A stretch of DNA of 15,246 bases, taken from NCBI GenBank assembly GCA_900539845.1, contig UQDP01000029.1, forward strand, positions 1-15,246, read 5' to 3'. Below the pieces are notes generated by a model that was not told where the DNA came from, searched no databases, and saw only the letters and a program-made list of their open reading frames with translations. The translations under genes were made by a program, and so were the position numbers. Below are positions 1 to 6,351 of the stretch, one piece after another; within the stretch, counting starts at the first letter, position 1; every line of letters begins with the position of its first letter. The stretch is from an uncultured Oscillospiraceae bacterium (GTDB taxonomy: Bacteria; Bacillota; Clostridia; Oscillospirales; Acutalibacteraceae).

Positions 1-12
1 AGACTTATATTT

Positions 13-40
13 CCCCCGGTTGAACCGGGGGTTTATTCTT
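13..40 (+). terminator. Rho-independent terminator for an off-window plus-strand gene
   Basis: A GC-rich hairpin at 13-31 has arms CCCCCGG and CCGGGGG around a TTGAA loop, and is followed by the T-rich run TTTATTCTT. The T tract lies on the plus-strand side, so it most likely ends a plus-strand gene to the left of the window. No coding sequence is visible in 1-12. Confidence 0.7.
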
Positions 41-55
41 TGCTGAAGAGACAAT

Positions 56-96
56 AAAAGCCGTACCGAATTTCATGAATTCGGTACGGCTTTTTT
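56..96. terminator. Bidirectional Rho-independent terminator after mgtE
   Basis: A perfect 13-bp stem, GCCGTACCGAATT (60-72) and AATTCGGTACGGC (78-90), closes a five-base loop. It is followed by TTTTTT on the plus strand and by TTTTATTGT on the minus strand, so it can work both ways. It lies 11 bp beyond the mgtE stop codon and is the natural end of that transcript. Confidence 0.85.
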
Positions 97-106
97 ACGC
101 ATATCT

Positions 107-1480
107 TCAAATTCCGAGCAAGGCGGAAGCAAACAGAATATATATCAGCAGCGAAACAGCGTCCGTAATCGTTGTTATAAACGGATTTGCCATCACCGCA
201 GGGTCAAAGCCGCATTTCTTTGCTATGATCGGCAGGCAGCAGCCTATGATCTTTGAAAAGATGACTTCAACGATTATGGTAAGGCTGACTACAAGCGAGA
301 TCATAACAGTTATCTCACTGTTGCCGAGCACATACTTGTCAAAAAGAAGCAGTTTAACAAAACAAACCGCGGCAAGCGCAGCTCCGCAGGCTATTCCTAC
401 CCGCAGTTCCTTCCAAACTACTTTGAAGATATCCCGCATGGAGATCTCGTCAAGCGACAGAGCGCGTATAACCGTTACGCTTGATTGACCGCCGGAGTTT
501 CCGCCTGTTCCCATAAGCATCGGGATGAATGCGATCAGCGTTGCTACAGAAGCAAGCTTGTTTTCAAAATTCGTCAGGATCTGGCTTGTGATCGTTGCCG
601 ATATCATCAGAAGCAATAGCCAGGGAATACGTTTTTTAAAGGTTTCCGTTACGCTGGTTTTCAGATATGGCTTGTCCGTAGGTACGATAGCCGCCATCTT
701 CTGTATATCCTCGGTGTTTTCTTCCTGAAGTACGTCCATCGCGTCGTCAACCGTAATGATACCGACAAGCCGGTTTTCCATATCCACAACGGGCAGTGCA
801 AGAAAGTCGTATCTTGAAAGAAGGGTAGAGGCTTTTTCCTGGTCGTCAAGTGTGTTAACGGATATCACATTTGTCTCCATAAGGTCTTTTATCTCGCTGT
901 CCTGATCGTTCAGCAGAAGCTCTTTGACCGTGGTAACTCCCAGCAGATGACGCGATTCGTCCGTAACATAGCAGGTATAGATGGTTTCCTTGTCAACACC
1001 TGTGCGCCTTATCCGCTTGAATGCGTCCTCAACGGTCATATTCCTTTTGAGGTCAACAAATTCCGTTGTCATAATGGAACCTGCCGAGTCCTCAGGGTAT
1101 TTCAGTATGGAGTTGATAGCGGCACGTGTTTCGGAATCCGTATTTTTCAGAATCCTTTTTACGACCGACGCAGGCATTTCCTCAACAATGTCTGCGGCGT
1201 CATCGATGTAAAGCTCGTCAATAACCTCTTTAAGCTCTGAATCGGAAAAAGCGCTTATCAGGTTTTCCTGCGTGTCTCCGTCAAATTCAACAAAGGTTTC
1301 GGCGGCATTCTCCTTTGTCAGCATCCTGAAAAGAAAAACACGCTTGCGTTCATCCTCTATCTGCTCAAGAAGCTGCGCGATATCCGCCGGATTTATGTCG
1401 TTCAGAAAGTTTTTAAGTTCACGGATATTCCTTTCAGAGTGAAGCTTATCCAGATATTCCGCCATTTCATCAAATTCCAA
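107..1480 (-). CDS. mgtE: Magnesium transporter MgtE
   Basis: A 457-residue Mg2+-selective channel of the inner membrane, full length for the family. The order is an alpha-helical MgtE N domain (about 15-130, with the HPADIA-like stretch NPADIAQLLEQ at 30-40), two CBS domains (about 135-255), a connecting plug helix, and five membrane helices from about 285 to the end. The transmembrane signature GTGGNSGGQSS is at 324-334. The conserved pore aspartate that binds Mg2+ in the family corresponds to D440 in NPFITTITDAVSL. In known MgtE proteins the N and CBS domains sense cytosolic Mg2+ and close the pore. The start is TTG at 1480: an AAAGGAG ribosome binding site (1490-1496) lies 9 nt upstream, which fits TTG better than the internal ATG at 1465. 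No clear promoter is seen in the repeat-rich leader, and I do not recognise an M-box there. Confidence 0.95.
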   Translation of the reverse strand: MEFDEMAEYLDKLHSERNIRELKNFLNDINPADIAQLLEQIEDERKRVFLFRMLTKENAAETFVEFDGDTQENLISAFSDSELKEVIDELYIDDAADIVEEMPASVVKRILKNTDSETRAAINSILKYPEDSAGSIMTTEFVDLKRNMTVEDAFKRIRRTGVDKETIYTCYVTDESRHLLGVTTVKELLLNDQDSEIKDLMETNVISVNTLDDQEKASTLLSRYDFLALPVVDMENRLVGIITVDDAMDVLQEENTEDIQKMAAIVPTDKPYLKTSVTETFKKRIPWLLLLMISATITSQILTNFENKLASVATLIAFIPMLMGTGGNSGGQSSVTVIRALSLDEISMRDIFKVVWKELRVGIACGAALAAVCFVKLLLFDKYVLGNSEITVMISLVVSLTIIVEVIFSKIIGCCLPIIAKKCGFDPAVMANPFITTITDAVSLLIYILFASALLGI

Positions 1481-1489
1481 GTGCTCCCA

Positions 1490-1496
1490 CTCCTTT
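1490..1496 (-). promoter_or_regulatory. Ribosome binding site that sets the TTG start of mgtE
   Basis: AAAGGAG on the minus strand, 9 nt before the TTG at 1478-1480. The first in-frame ATG is 15 nt further on, so its spacing to this site would be far too long. Confidence 0.7.
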
Positions 1497-1524
1497 CAGA
1501 ATTTCAGACCGTAACAGATTCGTT

Positions 1525-1580
1525 AAGCAAGAGAAAGAAAACCGAAATCGTTTTTCTGGGCGAATTTATATCTCCTGCTT
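1525..1580. repeat. Short MITE-like inverted-repeat element, 56 bp
   Basis: The left end begins AAGCAAGAGA. The right end, read on the other strand, begins AAGCAGGAGATATAAATTCG. The two 20-bp ends agree at about 14 of 20 positions, and both match the ends of the larger element that starts at the next base. It contains no coding sequence. It looks like a deleted relative of the 274-bp neighbour, but copies elsewhere in the genome are needed to call it mobile. Confidence 0.5.
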
Positions 1581-1600
1581 AAGCAAGAGATATAAATTCG
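1561..1600. repeat. Near-perfect 40-bp palindrome at the junction of two repeat elements
   Basis: The sequence equals its own reverse complement except for one mismatched pair. The outer arms are CGAATTTATATCTC and GAGATATAAATTCG, and the centre is the palindrome TGCTTAAGCA. The palindrome arises because the right end of the 56-bp element meets the left end of the 274-bp element. It could extrude as a cruciform or fold into a long RNA hairpin on either strand. Confidence 0.85.
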
Positions 1601-1854
1601 AAACCGCCTAAAACGGTCTGCTTTAGGCAGCTTTCCGATTTTCGCTTCTTGTAAGGCGCCAGCCTGACTGCGTGCTCAAAACGAAAATCTGCACGAAATC
1701 AGCCTCGTTTTAGGTCTGCGATTTTTTATGGTGCGGATTTTTCGTCAGGCAAGGCACAAAACGCAGTTAATCCTTTCGGATTAACGAGTATTTTAACAAA
1801 GCATGAGGGGAAATCCGCCCGTAAAAAACGGTTTCGGATTTATGTCTCTTGCTT
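1581..1854. repeat. MITE-like inverted-repeat element, 274 bp, non-coding
   Basis: The ends are inverted copies of each other. The plus strand from 1581 and the minus strand from 1854 both begin AAGCAAGAGA and agree at about 24 of the first 26 bases, on to the shared AAACCG. Inside are several hairpins: GCCTAAA/TTTAGGC (1606-1628), an imperfect pair around ACGAAAATCTGCAC (1681) and GTGCGGATTTTTCGT (about 1732), GTTAATCC/GGATTAAC (1766-1785, with a GAAA loop on the minus strand), and AAATCCG/CGGATTT near the right end. No open reading frame of note is present. The right end abuts the stop codon of the 278-residue gene, so its hairpin may also stop that operon. No clear target duplication is visible (CGTT on the left of the whole block, CATT on the right). 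Confidence 0.55.
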
Positions 1855-1856
1855 CA

Positions 1857-2693
1857 TTATTCGGCAGCCGAATAAAATTCCTTTTCCTGCGAATCATACG
1901 GATTCACGGCAAAGCGCCTAACAATAGCCGCTATGATTAAGACCGCAATCGCGCCGCCTGCCACTGCGCCGGCTGTAATGATAAATTCAGGCTGCTGATA
2001 GAATTTTTCTCCTTCCACAAAGGAAACAAACGCAGGGTCAGCCATTTCGGTTTTTACCTCGTCAACAGTCTTATCTACACGGATGATCTTAAATGTGTAT
2101 TTTTTTGTGCTGCCGTCGGAAGCCGTTATGGTTATCGGAATTTCCGTTTCCTGCCCTTCTCGGAGCGTAAGCGGTATGGGCGCCGCGTATGCGTTTATAT
2201 CCTCCGTGACCGGCGTTATGGTAAGCTCAGTCAGGTCATACGGAATATAAAGCTTATAAGAGGTGTCAGATGCGTTTATCTGCGGCTGAACTTCGGAGTA
2301 TTCGCAGTTCAGCCCGGCAAGATTCGCATTGCTGTTTATCGAATAGCTTTGGGGATTCGAATATTCAAATGTGTATATCACACTGCCGTTTGCAAAGGTA
2401 AGGGTGACAACAAGACCCGTTTGGTGATTGGCGTCATCATAATCATAAGTTGCAAAAACATTCGCGTCGCCGTTTACAGTGTAGCTTTCCAGCACGGCGC
2501 TTTCCGCCGGATTGTCTAAAGTGACGGTAAAATAGGTTTCATTCGGGTTGAAACCGCCGTCGATCTGCGCGTTTGAAAGCGTTATGCTCTCAAGATACGG
2601 GGCATTTTGCAGCGGCGTTTCGGCAGCAGAAGCGCCAAAGCATGCCGATGAGAAAGAAATGAGGCAGATCAAAAATATAAAAAGCTTTTTCAT
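1857..2693 (-). CDS. Secreted, C-terminally anchored cadherin-like beta-sandwich protein
   Basis: A 278-residue protein with no catalytic motif that I recognise. Residues 1-23 form a signal peptide (MKK, a hydrophobic core, then ACFGASA before AETP). Two Ig-like beta-rich repeats follow, about 34-112 and 122-205. The second ends in TITASDGSTKKYTFKI, which is typical of the cadherin-like beta-sandwich family (Pfam PF12733) often seen in Clostridia surface proteins. A membrane segment at 237-259 is followed by a short charged cytoplasmic tail. The predicted topology is therefore outside, then one C-terminal anchor. Its start overlaps the stop of the upstream gene by ATGA and has no strong ribosome binding site, so translation is probably coupled. 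It is the last gene of the rpe transcript. A scaffold or binding role is inferred only from the fold. Confidence 0.75.
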   Translation of the reverse strand: MKKLFIFLICLISFSSACFGASAAETPLQNAPYLESITLSNAQIDGGFNPNETYFTVTLDNPAESAVLESYTVNGDANVFATYDYDDANHQTGLVVTLTFANGSVIYTFEYSNPQSYSINSNANLAGLNCEYSEVQPQINASDTSYKLYIPYDLTELTITPVTEDINAYAAPIPLTLREGQETEIPITITASDGSTKKYTFKIIRVDKTVDEVKTEMADPAFVSFVEGEKFYQQPEFIITAGAVAGGAIAVLIIAAIVRRFAVNPYDSQEKEFYSAAE

Positions 2694-3832
2694 AATGATT
2701 CATTTGCAAGAATAAAGGATTCTATTCCGCTTTCCTCCAGTATTGTTTTTACTTCGCCGATATCAAGCGAGGTCGTTACATAGTAAACTCTGTCCGTTGA
2801 GAGCTCCTCACTAAAAAGTTCTGCTACTGCTGCGGTTATGTTTTCTGCGGCTTGCGCCGTTTCTTCTTCCTTTTCTTGAGCTTCTTCGCCGGCTGTGGTC
2901 TCCTCCTGAACGCTGCTTCTCAGAGCATCGTCAGCATTTATGTGCACGGCTTCCAGCAGCTTGATATCGGTCCCTATATCCTCATAAAGGCGTGCTGCAA
3001 GGGTCTCAAAGCCGTCTGCATATCCTTCTCCGGCGCTTTCGGGTATGTCTGTTCCCTCAAGTACGAAAACAGTAACTCCCATATCCGCCGCTTCGGCAAT
3101 GATGTCCTTGATATATTTATATACGGTTTCCGAGTTCGGATTCAGGTAAGTGTTGCCCTGCGAATCGGTGTAGGGCAGACCGTTGCTGTCCAGCAGGGCG
3201 GCGGAGCGGTCCCTTGCGGGCACAAGATTGTCAAGATAGCAGTAAACCCTGCCCACGGCAAGAATATCCTGCTCATTCAGTTTTTGGGCGGATGTCTTCA
3301 GATCGGACGCCGCCAGAGAAACAGCGCTGTAAGTGTCAACGGTTGCAAGTGCGCTTTGGTAGCCTATTGTTCCATCCTCACGCTTGATGTCAAACATAAC
3401 GCTGTTGTAAGCTCCCTGTGTGAGTTCTGTAATAACGGAATCGAGGATCACAGAGCCGTCCATTGAAATACTCTCTTCAAACGCGCACTGAAGATCAAGC
3501 TTCATCTCGTTGATCGAGCTTTGTGTATCAGGCTCGATATCGGAATATCTAACGGGCATACCGTTTCTCATCATAAAAACGTCCATAGCGGTGTAGCCAA
3601 CGCCGATTATCAGCAGACACAGCAGAGTGATTCCTGCTCGCTTGAGGAAAGTTCTGGCGCGCGCTTTGTGTTTGCGCTTTTTCTTCACCTTTGGGCGCAT
3701 ATAATCGAATTTATCGGTGTATACACCCTCGTCTGAAAGATATTTATCCGCAAAGTCGATGGGGTAGCCCTTTTCTTCTTCTGTCCACTTAAGATTCCGC
3801 TTTACATTTTTGTAAAAGCGTTTTTTCTTCAT
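2690..3832 (-). CDS. Membrane-anchored putative glycoside-hydrolase-like protein (DUF4015-like)
   Basis: A 380-residue protein with a long basic cytoplasmic N-terminus (1-63, KKKRKHKARAR), a single membrane helix at about 65-88, and an outside domain from about 90. SVMFDIKREDGTIGYQS (144-160) and ILAVGRVYCYLDNLVPARDRSAALLDSNG (190-218) resemble the first barrel strands of the DUF4015 putative glycosyl hydrolase family (PF13200), which has no settled activity. A Glu/Ala/Thr-rich linker at about 308-332 interrupts the fold, and a short alpha/beta tail follows. I do not see the usual C-terminal part of the barrel, so this may be a divergent or non-catalytic member. The gene begins 3 bp after rpe and overlaps the next gene by 4 bp, so the three are one operon. 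The function is unknown; cell-envelope glycan is the likely substrate or ligand, by inference. Confidence 0.65.
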   Translation of the reverse strand: MKKKRFYKNVKRNLKWTEEEKGYPIDFADKYLSDEGVYTDKFDYMRPKVKKKRKHKARARTFLKRAGITLLCLLIIGVGYTAMDVFMMRNGMPVRYSDIEPDTQSSINEMKLDLQCAFEESISMDGSVILDSVITELTQGAYNSVMFDIKREDGTIGYQSALATVDTYSAVSLAASDLKTSAQKLNEQDILAVGRVYCYLDNLVPARDRSAALLDSNGLPYTDSQGNTYLNPNSETVYKYIKDIIAEAADMGVTVFVLEGTDIPESAGEGYADGFETLAARLYEDIGTDIKLLEAVHINADDALRSSVQEETTAGEEAQEKEEETAQAAENITAAVAELFSEELSTDRVYYVTTSLDIGEVKTILEESGIESFILANESL

Positions 3833-3835
3833 TTC

Positions 3836-4483
3836 TTATTCCACACTTTTTGCATTATCCTTTAGCTGCATAATGGTTTTTTTCGGATCTTCGCTTTTGA
3901 ATACCGCGCTTCCGGCAACAAAAACATTCGCGCCTGCCGCCGCCGCGGTCTTGATGGTTTCGGAATTGATACCTCCGTCAACCTCAATGTCTATATCCGG
4001 GCAAGCAGCTCTAATCTCTTCTATCTTCGGCATCATATCCGCCATAAAGCTCTGCCCGCCGAAACCCGGTTCAACAGTCATCACAAGCACCATTGAAAGC
4101 TTATCTATAAAAGGCAAAACGGCGCTTGCCGGCGTTTTCGGCTTGATTGCCAGCGCAGCCTTGCAGCCGCAGGAAATGATTTTGTCTATCGTTTGTGCCG
4201 TATCGCTGTCACTTTCAATATGAAAAGAGATCAGATCGGCTCCTGCATCAGCGAAATCCTCAATATATTTGAGGGGGTCGCTTATCATAAGGTGCACGTC
4301 AAAAGGAACAGACGAAACCTGCTTTAAGGATTTTATAACGGGAGCGCCTATTGAAATATTCGGCACAAAGTGACCGTCCATAACATCAAGGTGGATAAAC
4401 TGAGCCTGTACGCATTTTTTCAGTTCGCTTTCCAGGTTTGCATAGTCCGCAGCAAGAACGGACGGCGCAATCTTGATTTCCAT
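3836..4483 (-). CDS. rpe: Ribulose-phosphate 3-epimerase
   Basis: A 215-residue cytoplasmic TIM-barrel enzyme that interconverts D-ribulose 5-phosphate and D-xylulose 5-phosphate in the pentose phosphate pathway. Family motifs are all present: APSVLAADY (6-14), HLDVMDGHFVPN (31-42, with metal ligands H31 and D33), DVHLMI (62-67, H64), VEPGFGGQ (137-144), EVDGGI (167-172, with D169 as the second acid/base) and the phosphate-binding GSAVF near the end. The start chosen is the ATG at 4483, because GGGGGAGGT lies 4 nt upstream. A start 18 bp further out would place this site inside the gene. A consensus promoter lies about 50-75 bp upstream. In many Firmicutes rpe follows prkC and rsgA; here it leads its own operon with two envelope proteins. 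Confidence 0.96.
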   Translation of the reverse strand: MEIKIAPSVLAADYANLESELKKCVQAQFIHLDVMDGHFVPNISIGAPVIKSLKQVSSVPFDVHLMISDPLKYIEDFADAGADLISFHIESDSDTAQTIDKIISCGCKAALAIKPKTPASAVLPFIDKLSMVLVMTVEPGFGGQSFMADMMPKIEEIRAACPDIDIEVDGGINSETIKTAAAAGANVFVAGSAVFKSEDPKKTIMQLKDNAKSVE

Positions 4484-4487
4484 AAGT

Positions 4488-4496
4488 ACCTCCCCC
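4488..4496 (-). promoter_or_regulatory. Ribosome binding site that sets the rpe start
   Basis: GGGGGAGGT on the minus strand is followed by ACTT and then the ATG at 4481-4483. It decides against the longer open frame beginning at 4501. Confidence 0.8.
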
Positions 4497-4530
4497 GGCA
4501 TAAAGCCTCCATGAATTAACCTTTTTAAGT

Positions 4531-4559
4531 ATTATACCTTTGCCGCTGTTTAAAATCAA
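4531..4559 (-). promoter_or_regulatory. Sigma-A promoter of the rpe operon
   Basis: On the minus strand, TTGATT (4554-4559) and a perfect TATAAT (4531-4536) are separated by 17 bp. Transcription would start near 4524, giving a leader of about 40 nt before rpe. Confidence 0.8.
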
Positions 4560-4581
4560 CCTTTATATAAATAAATAATAC

Positions 4582-4610
4582 TTGTAATTATATAATAAGT
4601 GTAGTAAAAT
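4582..4610 (+). promoter_or_regulatory. Probable sigma-A promoter of ykpA
   Basis: TTGTAA (4582-4587) and TAAAAT (4605-4610) are separated by 17 bp in an AT-rich stretch, about 70 bp before the ykpA start. Other AT-rich hexamers nearby could serve instead, so the exact boxes are less certain than the presence of a promoter in this gap. Confidence 0.55.
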
Positions 4611-4677
4611 ATAGCAGTCCGACAGCAAAAATATATGTTTCAGATGTAAAAATATAATTTTTCGGAGGATCAAAATT

Positions 4678-6285
4678 ATGATACAGGCAAATAATGTTAC
4701 TGTTCAGTTTGGAGGGCGCGCGCTTTTTGAGCGCGTCAATGTGGTGTTCTCGGCAGGAAACTGCTATGGAATAATAGGCGCCAACGGCGCGGGCAAATCT
4801 ACATTTCTTAAGGTTCTGAGCGGTGAGCTTGAACCGCAGAAAGGCGAAGTCGTAATCACCCCAGGCGAGCGGCTGTCCGTGCTGGAACAGGATCATTTTA
4901 AATATGACGAATACGAGGTCGTACGCACGGTGCTTATGGGCAATCCGCGCCTGATAGAGATCATGGAGGAGAAGGACGCGCTTTACGCAAAGCCTGATTT
5001 CTCCGAGGAGGACGGCATACGCGCAGGTGAGCTTGAGGCTGAGTTTGCAGATTTGGACGGTTGGAATGCCGAGAGCGACGCGGAATTTATGTTGAATAAG
5101 CTCGGTGTAACCGATGAATATCACTATATGAAAATGAGCGAGCTGCCGTCCGATCTGAAAGTTAAGGTATTGCTTGCGAAAGCGCTTTTCGGGAACCCGG
5201 ATATCCTGCTGCTCGACGAGCCTACCAACCATCTTGATCTGGCGGCTATACGCTGGCTTGAAAATTTCCTGCTCGATTTTGAAAACACCGTTATCGTCGT
5301 TTCGCACGACAGATATTTTCTCAATAAGGTCTGCACCCACATCTGTGACGTCGATTTCGGCAAGATTCAGATGTATGCCGGAAACTATGATTTCTGGTAT
5401 GAATATACACAGATGCGTCAGCGTCAGATGAGAGACCAGAATAAGAAAAATGAGCAGAAGATAAAAGAGCTTCAGGAATTTATTCAGCGCTTTTCGGCAA
5501 ATGCCTCAAAATCAAAGCAGGCAACAAGCCGCAAAAAACAGCTTGACGCGCTGGAAATGATAGAAATGCCTGTTTCCTCACGCCGTTTTCCCTATGTTGA
5601 TTTTAAGCCGGACAGAGAATGCGGAAATGATCTGCTGCGTGTTGATAATCTCTCTAAGACTGTGGGAGACAGAAAAGTGCTCGACAATGTTTCGTTTATC
5701 ATTCATCCCCGTGAGAAAGTTGCTTTTGTAGGCTCCGATACAGTTGCGAAAACCACTCTTTTTGAGATCCTTATGGGAGAGACACAGCCGGACGAGGGAG
5801 AGTTCAAATGGGGCGTAACAACAACGCAGAGCTATTTTCCGAGTGATAACTCGAAGTATTTTGACGGCGTCGATTTCACTCTGGTCGATTGGCTCAGGCA
5901 GTATACCACCCAGACGCTGGAGGCGGATATTAGAAGCTGGCTCGGCAGAATGCTGTTCAGCGGCGACGAGGCGCTCAAAAAAGCAAATGTGCTTTCCGGC
6001 GGCGAAAGAGTAAGGTGCATGCTCTGCAAAATGATGCTCAGCGGCGCAAACGTGCTTGTTCTTGACGAGCCTACCAACCACCTTGATCTGGAATCCATCA
6101 CGGCGCTGAACAACGGGCTGATCCGCTATCCCGAAACCGTTCTTTTCACATCGCACGACCATCAGTTTATTCAGACGGTTGCAGACAGGATTATTGATAT
6201 TTCAGACGGAAAGATCACCGATTACAAAGGCACTTATGATGAATTCCTTGAAACCTTTGACGATGACAGGCTCAAAAAATATTGA
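4678..6285 (+). CDS. ykpA: ABC-F family ATP-binding protein, YkpA/YbiT type
   Basis: A 535-residue soluble protein with two ABC nucleotide-binding domains and no membrane segments, matching the length and sequence of Bacillus YkpA as I remember it. The first domain has Walker A GANGAGKST (34-42), Walker B plus the DEPTNHLDL box (177-188), and H210. Its signature is degenerate (SELPSDLKVK, 154-163). A charged interdomain linker spans about 240-300. The second domain has an altered Walker A, GSDTVAKTT (352-360), an intact LSGGERVR (439-446), DEPTNHLDL (463-471), and H493. The degenerate motifs seem usual for this subfamily. ABC-F proteins bind the ribosomal E site and act in translation; the specific role of YkpA is not well defined. 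A GGAGG site lies 9 nt upstream, and a strong terminator follows. Confidence 0.93.
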   Translation: MIQANNVTVQFGGRALFERVNVVFSAGNCYGIIGANGAGKSTFLKVLSGELEPQKGEVVITPGERLSVLEQDHFKYDEYEVVRTVLMGNPRLIEIMEEKDALYAKPDFSEEDGIRAGELEAEFADLDGWNAESDAEFMLNKLGVTDEYHYMKMSELPSDLKVKVLLAKALFGNPDILLLDEPTNHLDLAAIRWLENFLLDFENTVIVVSHDRYFLNKVCTHICDVDFGKIQMYAGNYDFWYEYTQMRQRQMRDQNKKNEQKIKELQEFIQRFSANASKSKQATSRKKQLDALEMIEMPVSSRRFPYVDFKPDRECGNDLLRVDNLSKTVGDRKVLDNVSFIIHPREKVAFVGSDTVAKTTLFEILMGETQPDEGEFKWGVTTTQSYFPSDNSKYFDGVDFTLVDWLRQYTTQTLEADIRSWLGRMLFSGDEALKKANVLSGGERVRCMLCKMMLSGANVLVLDEPTNHLDLESITALNNGLIRYPETVLFTSHDHQFIQTVADRIIDISDGKITDYKGTYDEFLETFDDDRLKKY

Positions 6286-6295
6286 TCTTTACAGG

Positions 6296-6337
6296 AAAAT
6301 CCCGGAAACGGTCTTAACACCGTTTCCGGGATTTTTT
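6296..6337. terminator. Strong bidirectional terminator between ykpA and the GH36 gene
   Basis: A 17-bp perfect stem (6296-6312 with 6319-6335; core CCCGGAAACGGT and ACCGTTTCCGGG) closes a CTTAAC loop. It is followed by a T run on the plus strand, and by TTTTCC after the stem on the minus strand. It lies 10 bp after the ykpA stop and 15 bp before the stop of the convergent GH36 gene, and should end both transcripts. Confidence 0.9.
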
Positions 6338-6351
6338 TGTTGCCAGAATCA

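Noticed and set aside
75..488. Plus-strand open frame of 137 codons, and similar frames opposite mgtE, rpe, GH36 and GH27
   Set aside because: They are antisense shadows of well-supported genes with complete family motifs and have no ribosome binding sites.
1525..1854. CRISPR array, suggested by the repeated TTAAGCAAGAGA
   Set aside because: Copies are in both orientations with unequal spacing and structured intervening sequence, so they fit terminal inverted repeats and not a direct-repeat array.
1481..1856. M-box (ykoK) magnesium riboswitch before mgtE
   Set aside because: No recognisable conserved core was found on the minus strand; the hairpins are explained by inverted-repeat elements.
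4588..5340. A 250-codon minus-strand open frame overlapping ykpA
   Set aside because: It lies antisense to conserved ABC-F motifs and continues into the promoter gap with AT-rich non-coding-like residues.
4831..5700. Degenerate ABC signature in domain 1 and altered Walker A in domain 2 of the ABC-F protein, suggesting loss of function
   Set aside because: From memory, YkpA-type proteins share these departures, and the Walker B and H-loop residues are intact. It is most likely a normal member of the subfamily.
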